Shown here piece after piece: positions 31,389 to 41,992 of a stretch of DNA of 64,000 nt (the first letter of the stretch is position 1; each line of letters begins with the position of its first letter). The position numbers and the translations under genes are program-made. This DNA comes from Bactericera cockerelli. Lineage: Eukaryota; Arthropoda; Insecta; Hemiptera; Triozidae. The notes under the pieces were generated by a model. It searched no databases and was not told the DNA's origin. It was given only the letters and a program-made list of their open reading frames with translations. The stretch spans positions 7,495,796-7,559,795 of the forward strand of contig CM044961.1 in NCBI GenBank assembly GCA_024516035.1. Reading direction: 5' to 3'.

Positions 31389-34300
31389 CAGTGGCGGCTC
31401 CTGACTTCAAGACTAGGTGAAGACAAATTATACCCAGAAGTATTGAAAAAATAAAATTATTAATTTATCAGATCTCATAAACACAGCCCATTGTAAGTTA
31501 TGGCTGTTTCCCTGCAGAGCATGATTTTCTCTCATACCAGTTTTGCATCATATAAGTTTTTATAGGTACTTTTTTTGGAGAACACTTGGTACTTAATAAA
31601 TAAACAAGGCCAGCAGAACAATAAATTTGTCAACACTTGAGCTGGTACACAGCCATTCATTTTTCATAAGCCATTCAGGCTTGAACTGTATGGCTGTGGG
31701 GCAGGCATTTGCTTTACTTTTTTAGTGGTGGTTATAGTAATTGGAGAAATTGGAGATCCAGTAATCATAATATCTTTCTTATCCTCATTACTTCTTAATC
31801 TGAATGGGGTTACTTTTAATGTTTGAACCCCATGATTTTGTGGGGATCTCATTGTTTCTTTGAAATATTGTTATTAATTATTCATCTTAATAAAAAATAT
31901 TTATTCATCTTAATAAAAAATATTAACTAAAAGTTGGTAAAAAGGAATTAAAATAAAAATATTAGGATTATACCTCAGTAGTTAGAACTAGGAAGGAAAG
32001 AAAGTTAGTTGAAGACTAAAAATTACAATCCAAAACTGGAAGAAAATCCACCACCAGATTACAAAATAAATCTAAGAAAACATACTTACTACAAATATAA
32101 AATCAGCTTAAATTTGTGTTACCATTGATGTTTAAATGACTAGGTATTTAAGAAAAACACAGATATTGCCTTATAATTTTAAGTACTTCACTGGAAGCTG
32201 TGTGCTTAGCTACCTGCAACCTGCATAATTATAATGTTATTTCTGACACTGAAAGAAGTACATAGCTACTTCATATTCAACTTATTATGAAAAGCACAGG
32301 TCAGATCAGGTAGGAATAATGTTTCTATCCTGTATCAAATACTGGGAAATAACTTTATTAACTAGTTACACCAATTAAAAGTCACTTGATTACCGTTGAA
32401 AAGATTTGAAAATGGTCTAATAAAATTTAAAAAGTGCGCGACAAGTTTTGCTTACATTCTAAAGATAAGAGATACAATGTTGCCAAGTTAATTTCATTGC
32501 TAAATTTCTACAAACTTCAAGAGCTATATTTTAAATTTAAAGAAATCCCTCAAATCATGTAAGACGTATTTATTTATTTAAAAAAATAATACTACACCGC
32601 CTGAACAGAATTTTCTCTTGAGAATTTCATTTCAACACGTCTAATTTCATGATTTTTTTTAAAGTGGTTCCATAGTCAGGATCTTAAACAGGACCACCAT
32701 TGTCCCTATTTAAAAACTTCTTGGAACAACTAGATACCAGATTATCTTATCTGGCTCAATTTCGGTACCTACAATAAATAATTATTTCCGAGATTTGACT
32801 TCAATCGAGATGTCCTTTTTAATACTAAATATATTATAGTTGACAAGATACATAAAATTAATATAGTTAAAATTTATTGGTATCGGCTATCGTTTAGGAA
32901 CTATGTACAAAACTAGAACCCAAAAAATGAGAAATAATATCCAAAATTCCTGACACAAAATCCTGCTTTCCTAGCGCCTACGTTATTATTATTATTATTT
33001 TTTTTTTTTTAATATTACAAGATTGTGCTAGATATGGGAGGCTAAATCATTGACTGGTTTCCTAGGTCTGGCATAATGCTACTGGCAACAATGTTAATAT
33101 CAAAAACACATGACATCGCACATGGTATGTGGCTTCGTGACATTTCGTATGAGGTCGTGTAGATAATGTAAACTGAATACAACTGAAAAGTGTATTTTCT
33201 GTACTTAATCTCCCCCAATCTGTAGAGATCAGAACGCCTCGACGCGCTCTAGCGATAATCAGAGAAACTTAAATTAGGGGGAGCTTCTCACAGTGAAATG
33301 TAAATAAAGATTACTGATAAGGATTGATAAGAATATTTCATAGAATTGGAAATTTGAACTATCTGAATACCTTATTATGACTATATAGATTTCTGCGAGA
33401 GTTTCATTACCTACTTTTTCTCAAATTTTGATGTAAAAAGTTACTATTCCATTGACTGTTCAGAAAATTTGGTGCATTCAACAAACAGCAGAGTTAACGA
33501 TCACTGCAGCTTGAACCAGTGCTCTCTTGTAAATTGAAAACTGCCTTGATTTTTTTCATGAGAATTTCTCAGACGTGATTGTCCTTACTACACAGCGTCT
33601 TGCTTTCCAGATGTAGAACAAATGTACACTTGAGATTAATAAAGGTAATGCAAAGGGGAAACTCGAGCTAGCATTCTGTACATTATGCATTCATTCTCGG
33701 CGAAATATGTAAATTGAGGATGTTAATAAAAGGTACTTTCAATATCAACAATGAACTTTGATACCTGTACAATTCCTAATCTTAAATCTGGCTCAAAATT
33801 AAAACTAGAACCTTATACCTAAACTAGTTTAAAGTAACCTAGTCATCGATAGAAAATCAAAAAAAATTATTTAATGAAAATTTATGAAAACATAAACAAA
33901 TAATAAAGATCTGCTGAAGGTCAACCTCAAAGTCAAATTGATTTCAAAATGGCGTTGATCTCGATCTGACGAAAACGTCGGGTTAAGATTGGAGGAGAAA
34001 TAAGAACAAGCCGTAAGGAGAAATCCTTAATCTGTGATCAGCTGATGCGAGATTGGGGGAGATTAAGTACAGAAAATACACTTGAAGACTGTCCTCAGTA
34101 GCATATTACATAGATATAGTTCTTGCCTAATATTTCATGATACCTACTTGGAAATACTCAACTCTGATTGGTTGATTCAAGGACAACTGAAGACAATTTC
34201 GAATTGTCTTCACATTTGGTGTTCTCCTTGGAAAGTAACATGAAATGTTACGCAGCATTGATCTATTTTACACAAAGCTTACTCTTTTTTTTTTTTTTTT

Positions 34301-34412
34301 TTTCTTTGAGTTGGATCAATTGTGCCATGTTCAAGGGATTATGAGTAGTGTTTTCACTGTTCAAAATTAGGTGAAAATGTCTTCAGTGTCTTCACCCGAC
34401 GAGCCGCCACTG
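31389..34412. mobile_element. 3.0 kb hAT-like element nested in the palindromic element
   Basis: Ends CAGTGGCGGCTC(C/G)T and the complement, with GTGAAGACA subterminal motifs. Exact 8-bp target duplication GTGAGTTG (31381-31388, 34413-34420). No transposase is recognisable in any frame; non-autonomous or fully decayed. Confidence 0.85.
33188..34083. mobile_element. 0.9 kb inverted-repeat element nested in the hAT-like element
   Basis: AAGTGTATTTTCTGTACTTA continuing through ATCTCCCCCAATCT at 33188, and its complement ending at 34083 (34-bp ends). The flanks may share GAA. No coding capacity seen. This is the third nesting level. Confidence 0.75.
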
Positions 34413-35111
34413 GTGAGTTGCCTACATCGTACATACAAACTTCAGGCACGGACTCGTGACATGACTCACGCGAACGGAAATGAACGCTTTTCAGAGGTTA
34501 TTCGTCTGCCATTTTAAGGAAAAAAATCACAGAGAGTTAATTTTTTTTGCATTGTATGGTACTTATTTTCTACTTTTATGTTAAAGAAAAAAAAATAGGG
34601 GGTCGAATTTAAATTTCTGGACTTTTGGTCTTTTGAACCTGAAAAAAGTTTATGACCAATTTAAGGACCTATGACTTACTTGAAGAATAAAAGTAAGTAC
34701 ATTAAATTAAAGAAGAGAACTTTACCTATTTTTTGACATGTTTGGTTTTTTTACAACGTTTACCGGGTGCCCGTAATGACTTCTGGAACCTGGGTCTATT
34801 TTCTTCTAAAAACCGTGTTTTTTCGGGACTCGAACCAAGGAATATTTTTTTTCTTTTTACTAGTGTTACTAACTTGCTTTGCATGTTTTGAATGTAAAAT
34901 AAAAAAATATGCATTCCATTTAAAATTCGGAAGAAACGGACATGTGCCCCCCTGAAAACGCCCTTAGGGGCTGTGGGCGGAGGTTCAAAATATTTTCCCA
35001 TATAACTTCAGACTCCATATTGGGGACTAATTTTTTGTTTCAAGATCCTAACTCAAACCGTGCTCGAGAAAAAGATAGTGGCTGGGTGGTTTCGATCACC
35101 CTGTATAACAT

Positions 35112-35127
35112 AGTCTGGCTGGGGGAC

Positions 35128-35160
<33 letters not shown>

Positions 35161-35535
35161 CTCTGTTTACACGCATATTACATATTATATGCAATTACGT
35201 AAACAGGTAACGAAATTTAAAAAAAATAAAATTAAAAAAAAAAAAAAAAAAATTAAAGTTAAAATTAAACGTTAAACAGGAAGAAGACCAGTGTTCCGCT
35301 AGAGGACTATAAACAGAGAACACACTAGCCAACAACAGCCAACAGACTACGAGCCAGGCTAGCTTGCAGTTTCCCAAGGGTTTAATGGCTTATAAAGAAA
35401 AGTTTAAGTCCTCATGATGGTTGATCGCACATAGAAATATGTGGTTCAGGACGAGCCAACTTTGAATTAGAGTTGGCTGGAGACTATCACTCACCCCTCC
35501 AGCTGTAGCCAATCTGGCTACAACAACAACAACAT
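35112..35535 (+). mobile_element. A-element with an internal A/T-rich insertion
   Basis: GTCTGGCTGGGGGACG, then ~140 bp bounded by T and A runs, with ACGTT on both sides; A-element resumes at GTTAAACAGGAAGAAGACCA and ends (CAA)n. The same composite is in copy 2 (63376-63735), so it is older than the duplication. Confidence 0.75.
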
Positions 35536-35548
35536 ATGACATTTGCGT

Positions 35549-35900
35549 GCACTGGTAGTCAAGTGGTTAACTCGCTTCTCTGGTAATCCAGGTAGCGTGG
35601 GGATTCAGTCCCAAAAGGAGATTCGTAAAAGTAGCGCTAGTGTGCAGCTTTTAGAAAGGCGCACACTTATCCGGATTGTACGGATGCTAGTTTCATTGGT
35701 GGTCAAGTGGTCAACGCGCTAGTCTGGTAATCCAGGTAGCGTAAGGATTCGTTGGTTCGAATCCGACCCAGTGCAAGGATTTTTTTTCATTAATTTGAGT
35801 TTGTGATCACATAATAATTAGATTCTGAGGGTTAGGTGGTACAAAATGCTTTGAGAATCAACCTCGCCAGATGGTTACCTTCCACTAAAGAGTTTTGTTA
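35549..35900 (+). mobile_element. Two T2 SINE heads, second one complete
   Basis: GTAGTCAAGTGGTTAACTCG, then GTGGTCAAGTGGTCAACGCG with GGTTCGAATCCGACCCAGTG and the body GGTTAGGTGGTACAAAATGC to CTTCCACTAAAGAGTTT. Continues to match 63748-64000 up to the window edge. Confidence 0.75.
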
Positions 35901-35942
35901 TTATTAAGAACAGAGTGTGGAACGCCATGAAGAACATGGAAT

Positions 35943-36180
35943 ATACTGGGTGAGTCATTTTAAGTGACGCAGTCAATTTTCTCGGTCCCAGCTGGAATTA
36001 CAAAAAATCCATTCGGAAATCATTTGCATAGCTCACAGGCGGATATCTTGTGGTGCCCTTTGCAAATATGCTCAGGTTGACGACCTTCAAGGTGTAATAT
36101 AGGTCAAATTAAAAATCTTAAATGAATCGACCTGAATTTTATCTAAAAAAAAAACGGAAATAAAATAGACTAATCTTGTT
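35943..36180. repeat. Possible mariner-type MITE end
   Basis: TACTGGGTGAGTCATTTTAA resembles the TACAGGGTGAGTCA terminus common in mariner-type MITEs. A matching second end was not found. Confidence 0.3.
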
Positions 36181-36219
36181 AAAAAATTTAGAGAAATTTA
36201 TTCGATGGTAGTAGGCTAG

Positions 36220-36372
36220 GCCAGGCTAGCTTGCAGTTTCTTAAGGGTTTAATGGCCTTAAAAGAAACAGCCTAAGTTCTCACGTATGCCGATGGTTGAG
36301 CCAACTTTTCCACTTAAGTTGGGTGGAGACCATCACTCCCCCAGCTGTAGCCAAGCTGGTTACAACAACAAT
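36220..36372 (+). mobile_element. A-element 3' half
   Basis: GGCTAGCTTGCAGTTTCTTA to GCTGTAGCCAAGCTGGTTAC and (CAA)n; lacks part of the central block. Confidence 0.7.
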
Positions 36373-37109
36373 ATAAAAGAAATGAAAATTCACCAACACA
36401 ATAGTTTTGCAGAAGACACGTAGAAGTACGAACACATTCATAGATGATAATTTATTCTGAGTTGCATAAAGTGCGAGATACGCAAAATACATAGGAGTAC
36501 CTATGTAATATTTTTCAAGATGCAGAACTTTTACAAAAGCACATGAAGATGATGAAAGTGGAGCTCCATTTCATGTAAATAAGTTAAAGCATTGATACAT
36601 TTTCTACTGTATGTATGTTTAAAAAAATCGTCAAAACTAAAAAAAAAAAAAAAAAAAAAAATGGAAATTGACCCTTGATTTTAGGTGCATTTTTCAAAAA
36701 TGTCGGAAATTTATACCTACCTATTCAAAGTATTAAAAATATGTGTTTGTGTAAGATGTATTATTATTGTTACTATAGATTGTTGTTCCATAGTTATTTA
36801 ATATATCTGGTCCACATAATGTGGAGGAGACACGCTATAACCTCATTAAAGGTGACATAGACACGTAAATTATTTCCCATACCTGTATAAAACCATCTCT
36901 GAAATGGCGTACTTAGTCATTTGAGCATTACTGAATCACTCTTCCAGACTTCTACCTACATATGCCTCCGCTGTGGCCTAGTTATGAAGAATCTTTTCAT
37001 ATATTTGATCGCCTCCACACCTGTCTTTGTAGTAGCGGAACTTTTTTGTAAGTGTTCATTTTTGTTTTTTGATATCAATAATTCGAATAATTCTGTCACT
37101 GAAGTTAGC
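36373..37109. other. AT-rich stretch, nothing recognised
   Basis: Short open frames only, a 23-base A run near 36640, no splice-supported coding sequence. Confidence 0.5.
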
Positions 37110-37300
37110 CCAGATAACGCGGTGAATTTATCCTCCCAGAGGGCCAGCGTCCTTCTGGAAGGACGTCAGCCTTATCTGGGTGCAACGTCCGAAAAATTCA
37201 AATCCTCGTGATGCTGGCTATTACCCGCCCCGCTTAGGCTGGGTAAAGTTAATTTGAGTAGCTGGCTAGTGAGTTTCCCGTCCTGATCCATGCAGTTGAA
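37110..37300 (+). mobile_element. Degenerate SINE sharing the 5S-SINE body
   Basis: CCTCGTGATGCTGGCTATTA, GCTTAGGCTGGGTAAAGTTA and CAGTTGAAAGCGACGT match the non-5S body of the element at 61067-61350; the 5S-like head is not recognisable. Confidence 0.6.
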
Positions 37301-37469
37301 AGCGACGTATTTTTTATAGGGAAAATTTGGAATGCTTTATTTTCAAATACGTCTTCTAACATGGAGCATCTCTTTTGGGAACGTACTCTGGATTCAGAAC
37401 TTTGAGCCGAATGTTGAAATAGAATTAAAGTAAAGATAAGCCACACCGTCCCTCAAGTCGGGCTACCGA

Positions 37470-37643
37470 TTAGTACGATTAAAGTCTCATGATTCCAGCA
37501 GTAAGCACGAGGCATATAATTATGTGGTAAAAATCCCAAATGGGAGGATAACTTGTCATATCCCGGCAGGGTTTCGAACCCACGACCTCTGGAATCTTTG
37601 ATTTCACAGAATGCCACCTTTACCACTGAGCTACCGGGACAGA
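37470..37643 (-). mobile_element. T1 SINE, reverse
   Basis: CCCAAATGGGAGGATAACTT, GGGTTTCGAACCCACGACCT and GAGCTACCGGGACAG. Confidence 0.8.
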
Positions 37644-37850
37644 TTTAATCCTGTTTTATAATTCGGCCCAGCTGCTTTTCTGGGTTTGGCGTATTGAATT
37701 GTAAATTTTTATGCCTTTACTTTACTTTTTTATTTATTTATTATTATTTTCTTAGTTTTGATTTTTTTTTTATTCCACAGATGACAGACGGAAAACTACA
37801 TTGGATAAAATGAGCATTCCGTGGCTGATATAGACACGGGGAGTAGTTCA

Positions 37851-39167
37851 ATGACTGATATGGTAAGAAAGAAAAATCCGATGGTTTATCAGAGAGAAAT
37901 TGCAATAATTGACGATGGGAAAATTCGAAAGTTTTCTTCAAAAATTCCAATAATTGATTTGACTGAGGAGAAATTACCAATGCTTGATATGAATCAATTA
38001 CCCGAGAATATTGGACGACCAGAGGAAACTTGGCAACAAGAAGATATTGGACACGAAGAGGATATTGGACAACAAGAGGAAACTTGGCAACAAGAAGATA
38101 TAGGACACAAAGAGGATATTGGACAACAAGAGGAAACTTGGCAACAAGAAGATATAGGACACAAAGAGGATATTGAACAAGAGGACACTTGGCAACAAGA
38201 AGATATAGGACACAAAGAGGATATTGGACAACAAGAGGAAACTTGGCAACAAGAAGATATAGGACACAAAGAGGATATTGGACAACAAGAGGAAACTTGG
38301 CAACAAGAAAATATAGGACACAAAGAGGATATTGGACAACAAAAGGAAACTTGGCAACAAGAAGATATTCGACACAAAGAGGATATTGTACATCAAGAGG
38401 AAACTTGGCAACAAGAAGATATTGGACAACAAGAGGAAACTTGGCAACAAGAGGATATTGGACACAAAGAGGATATTGGACAACAAGAGGAAACTTGGCA
38501 ACAAGAAGATATAGGACACAAAAAGGATGTTGGACAACAAGAGGAAACTTGGCAACAAGAAGATATTGGACACGAAGAGAATATTGGACAACAAAAGGAA
38601 ATTTGGCAACAAGAAGATATTGGACAAGGAGAGGGTTTAAGACAACAAGAGGATATACGGCAACAAAAGAATATTGCACAACCTTCGAATTTTACGCAAC
38701 ATTCACTACCTGCGCTACCACTTAACACAAATGCGAGTATGGCTTCTATTCTTGAAAGAATGCAAGTAGTTATGAAAAGAATGGAAAGGCGTACTTCGCA
38801 AAAACATGATATTGGTCAACAAGAGGATATTGAAATGAAAGAGCATATTGGAAAACAAGAGGATATTGGGCAACAAAAGAATAATGCGCAACTTTCGAGT
38901 TTTACGCAACATTCACTACCTGACAATCATGTGAGTCTGGCTAGAAGCCAAGTTATGAAAAGAATGGAAGAAGATATGAAAAGAGTGGAAAGGGGTAATT
39001 GGCAAAACCATGATATTAGGAAACAAGAGGATATTGGGCAACAAAAGAATATTGCGCAACCTTCGAAATTTGCGCAACATTCACTATCTGACACTCATAA
39101 GAGTCTGGCTAGAAGCCAGGTTATGAAAAAAAATGGAAGAAGATATGAAAAGAATGGAACGGGGTAG
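37851..39167 (+). CDS. Repetitive Gln/Glu-rich protein ORF with 18-residue period, end frameshifted
   Basis: The open frame runs from 37809; the first ATG is at 37851. A unique start (MTDMVRKKNPMVYQREIAII) is followed by about 13 units of EETWQQEDIGHKEDIGQQ encoded by a 54-bp minisatellite (38018-38640), then three longer blocks each with QHSLPD/QHSLSD, SLARSQVMK(R)M and NWQNHDI motifs. In the last block an A-run has one base more than its sister blocks (GTTATGAAAAAAAATGG near 39120), and the frame ends soon after at 39167. Shifted by one, coding-like sequence continues (DRRKHTLGKGKHSTH) and, past two stops, to the assembly gap. The stretch DRRKTTLDKMS before the ATG, after a TTCCACAG acceptor-like site, resembles that tail. 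Family not recognised. Units vary mostly at third positions, which favours real coding over chance. Antisense frames here are open too but hydrophobic and less plausible. Confidence 0.5.
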   Translation: MTDMVRKKNPMVYQREIAIIDDGKIRKFSSKIPIIDLTEEKLPMLDMNQLPENIGRPEETWQQEDIGHEEDIGQQEETWQQEDIGHKEDIGQQEETWQQEDIGHKEDIEQEDTWQQEDIGHKEDIGQQEETWQQEDIGHKEDIGQQEETWQQENIGHKEDIGQQKETWQQEDIRHKEDIVHQEETWQQEDIGQQEETWQQEDIGHKEDIGQQEETWQQEDIGHKKDVGQQEETWQQEDIGHEENIGQQKEIWQQEDIGQGEGLRQQEDIRQQKNIAQPSNFTQHSLPALPLNTNASMASILERMQVVMKRMERRTSQKHDIGQQEDIEMKEHIGKQEDIGQQKNNAQLSSFTQHSLPDNHVSLARSQVMKRMEEDMKRVERGNWQNHDIRKQEDIGQQKNIAQPSKFAQHSLSDTHKSLARSQVMKKNGRRYEKNGTG

Positions 39168-39267
39168 TTGGCAAAAACATGATAGGGGGCAACAAAAGAA
39201 TTTACATTCCACAGTTGACAGAAGAAAACATACGTTGGGTAAGGGGAAACACTCAACACATTAATAG

Positions 39268-39441
39268 ACGACCTCAAATACAATAATATGCAAGATTCAA
39301 AAGAAGAATGACTCGCCTTTTGATGTTGATATTAATTTCAGAAAGTCTTTTTACTCCCTTCAACATAATGAACAAACAACTGAACATGAGCTGGAAAAGG
39401 CTGGAGAAGCAAAATCTCCTGAGCAATTCCTTGACTTGAAT
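39268..39441 (+). CDS. Open frame running into the assembly gap
   Basis: 58 codons without stop up to the first N, including KKNDSPFDVDINFRKSFYSL and EHELEKAGEAKSPEQFLDLN. The composition is non-repetitive and protein-like. It is probably a continuation of the preceding gene or its next exon; the gap hides the rest. Confidence 0.35.
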
Positions 39442-39541
39442 NNNNNNNNNNNNNNNNNNNNNNNNNNNNNNNNNNNNNNNNNNNNNNNNNNNNNNNNNNN
39501 NNNNNNNNNNNNNNNNNNNNNNNNNNNNNNNNNNNNNNNNN
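39442..39541. other. Assembly gap of 100 N
   Basis: Exactly 100 unknown bases, a conventional placeholder; the true distance is unknown. It cuts the outer left end of the following transposon and lies between the two Gpdh copies. Confidence 0.99.
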
Positions 39542-41388
39542 TGTATTTTATCTGAAAAATCCACTGGTGGTAATTTCATACACCTGGGACTTACAGTTAA
39601 AAAGTTAAGGGTTCGAAATCCGAGAAATGTGTTATGTTTGAAACTCAACATTTTTGTACAAATGGATACTCTATTTTATGTATTTTTTCACGAGAAATTG
39701 ATTGGTAATATTTTCAATTACCTGGGGTTTACAGTTAAAAAGTTTTGGGTTCGAAACCGAGTAATTGCGTTATGTTTGAAACGAAACCTTTTTGTACATA
39801 ACTGAATAAATACTCTTTTTTATGTATTTTTTCACGAGAAATCGATTGGTGATATTTTCAAACGCGTAATACTCACAGTTAAAAAGTTTCGGGTTCAAAA
39901 CCCGAGAAATACCTGGTTTATGAAATTTATTTTTTCTGTTCTTTGTTGTCTGCATCACGGCAATAAAAATGATTGGCTCAAATAATATTTTTCACAAATT
40001 TCAATGGTGCTGGCCAAAATAATATCCAAAACAAAATGTCTTCTAGACAAAAGTATTATGCCTGATTGATGCCTACCTTTTAGTTTTGTTTCTTCTGAGT
40101 TTGAGGATAGAAGTGAATTTTCATTATTTTTATTTTTATAAAATGTTGTCTTTACAGGAGAAAATTGGTTTGGTTAAACTGTATTATCAGGGTAACAGTG
40201 CTAGAAGGGCTCGTGATATTTGGTTAGAACAGCATCCAGAATGTTCCTATTTCCTTCATTGTCAAGTCCTTAGGGCAGTGAAAAAAAATTGATAATGATG
40301 GTTCTCTCCATGACAAACGAGTCGCATCAACACATGTCCGAAGAGTTCCTTCTCAAAATGAGACCAACATTTTGATCCTTGTGGAAAGGGATCCCTTTCT
40401 GAGTGTAAGAGAAATAAGTCGACAGCTCAACCTTAACAAGAGCACTCTGTTGTACTGTACATAAGACTCTGAAAAAACATCAGTATCATAGCTATCACTT
40501 CAGCAAACATCAGCAGTTATTGAATGGTGATTATGAAAGAAGGATTCATTTTTGTTCTACATTGATGGACCTGATAAATGCTGACAGAAGACTGCTAGAA
40601 AATATTTGCTTTTCAGACGAATCTAGTTTCAATCTGACACAAGCTCCCAATTTTCAAAACTCACGGATGTGGGCCAAAGAAAATCCTCTACTCTTGGTAC
40701 AGCCTCATACTTAGTACCCACAAAAAGTAAACGGTCTGGGCAGGAATAGTAGGACAACACATTATTGGTCCAATATTCTACAATGAAAATCTAACTTCAG
40801 AACTCTTCCTCGACCTCCTTGTTTTTTTTGCCGTGATTTTTTTATTTTATTTTTTTTATTACCGTGATGCAGACAACAAAGAACAGAATGAATAAATTTC
40901 ATAAACCAGGTATTTCTCGGGTTTTGAACCCGAAACTTTTTAACTGTGAGTATTACGTGTTTGAAAATATCACCAATCGATTTCTCGTGAAAAAATACAT
41001 AAAATAGAGTATTTATTCAGTAATGTACAAAAAGGTTTCGTTTCAAACATAACGCAATTACTCGGTTTCGAACCCAGAACTTTTTAACTGTAAACCCCAG
41101 GTAATTGAAAATATTACCAACCAATCAATGAAAAAATACATAAAATAGACTATCCATTTGTACAAAAGTGTTGAGTTTCAAACAAAACACATTTCTCGGA
41201 TTTCGAACCCTTAACTTTTTAACTGTAAGTCCCAGGTGTATGAAATTACCACCAGTGGATTCTTCAGATAAAAATACATGAGTTAACATATTTGGTTTAA
41301 CTAAAATACTTAATGGCGACTTTTGAGAAAAGAAAAACTGTTTTTACATGTATTTTTCCTATGGCGCACATTAAAAGTGGACACTCTG
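39542..41388 (+). mobile_element. Mariner-superfamily element with inverted arms of over 400 bp
   Basis: The left arm 39542-39960 and right arm 40861-41388 are inverted copies; each contains three spaced TTTTTAACTGT or complement motifs with GTTCGAAACCGAG-like boxes. The right end reads AAAAGTGGACACTCTG then TA. The left terminus falls in the gap. The interior holds a transposase relic. Confidence 0.8.
40143..40840 (+). pseudogene. DDE transposase relic in the long-arm element
   Basis: Starts MLSLQEKIGLVKLYYQGNSA; an HTH region with VRRVPSQNETNILILVERDP and SVREISRQLNLNKSTL; then NGDYERRIHFCSTLMDLINA and ENICFSDESSFNLTQAPNFQ (FSDES is a catalytic Asp block) and RMWAKENP. At least three frame breaks (near 40290, 40460 and 40712). 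The last catalytic region is absent. Resembles Tc1/mariner-superfamily transposases widespread in arthropods. Confidence 0.75.
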
Positions 41389-41392
41389 TATA

Positions 41393-41457
41393 CACATGTC
41401 CTAATTAAAGAGCGGGGTTATTGCCTATGGCAATCTCTTCCACCCAACCCTTACGAG
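41393..41457 (-). mobile_element. H-element fragment, reverse
   Basis: ATGTCCTAATTAAAGAGCGG, GGTTATTGCCTATGGCAATC, TCTTCCACCCAACCCTTA; truncated at the element boundary. Confidence 0.65.
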
Positions 41458-41509
41458 CTACTGGCTAGCATAGTTATATCTGGTCGTCCATTAATGATAA
41501 GTTCTTGTT

Positions 41510-41757
41510 ATTGTAGCCAACTAGAGGGGAATGATGGTCTCCAGCCAACTTTCCAACTTTAATTTCAAAGTTGGCTCATCCTGAACCACACATTATTATG
41601 TGCGATCAACCATCGTGAGGACTTGGACTTTGTCAAGCCTCTTAGGAAACTGCAAGCTAGCCTGGCTTGTAAGGGTTGGCTAGTCAGTTCTCTGTTTACA
41701 GTCCTCCAGCGAGACACTGGTCTTCTCCCTGTTTAACGTGCCCCAGCCAGACACTGA
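41510..41757 (-). mobile_element. A-element, reverse, near full length
   Basis: From the TTATTGTAGCCAACTAGAGG end to GCCCCAGCCAGACACTGAAT. Confidence 0.75.
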
Positions 41758-41769
41758 ATGATAAGAAAT

Positions 41770-41972
41770 AATAATAATAATATCGCCTTATTTAAACTGC
41801 CCGATAAGGACTACTAAAGTCCCATTATTCCAGCAGTAAGCCCTAGACACATTATTATGTGGTAAAAATGGGAGGATAACTTGTCATGTCCCGGCTGGGT
41901 TTCGAACCCACGACCTCTGGAACCTCTGGATTCACAGAGTGCCGCCTTTACCACTGAGCTACCGGGACAGAC
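41770..41972 (-). mobile_element. T1 SINE at the tandem junction
   Basis: Reverse T1 (TATCGCCTTATTTAAACTGC to GAGCTACCGGGACAGAC). Its head ends about 20 bp before copy 2 exon F; copy 1 has different sequence from this point leftward, so the duplication breakpoint lies at or next to this SINE. Confidence 0.75.
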
Positions 41973-41992
41973 AATAGGGGTTGCTCTCTTAC

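Larger units (their letters stand above)
29819..35103. mobile_element. 5.3 kb near-palindromic TA-flanked element (Tc1/mariner superfamily), copy 1 only
   Basis: Ends CAGGGTGATCGAAACCACCC and its complement, with TA on both sides. Copy 2 has the empty site with a single TA (near 63368-63375). The arms match for about 0.7 kb in place, and the match continues past the nested hAT-like insertion, so the pre-insertion arms were about 1 kb, each including the end of a transposase gene. An extra arm fragment lies at 31030-31143. Confidence 0.85.

Noticed and set aside
33188..34083. Autonomous hAT gene inside the 3.0 kb element
   Set aside because: No frame shows hAT transposase motifs; the interior is another inverted-repeat element and AT-rich filler.
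37744..38679. 311-codon minus-strand frame over the repetitive ORF
   Set aside because: Mirror of the 54-bp repeat on the other strand; hydrophobic, low complexity, no unique ends. Several other frames are open here for the same reason.
29800..41990. A first Gpdh exon for copy 1
   Set aside because: Searched by eye for a minus-strand CIVGSGNW-type sequence before a donor; none found. A computed tBLASTn would be decisive.
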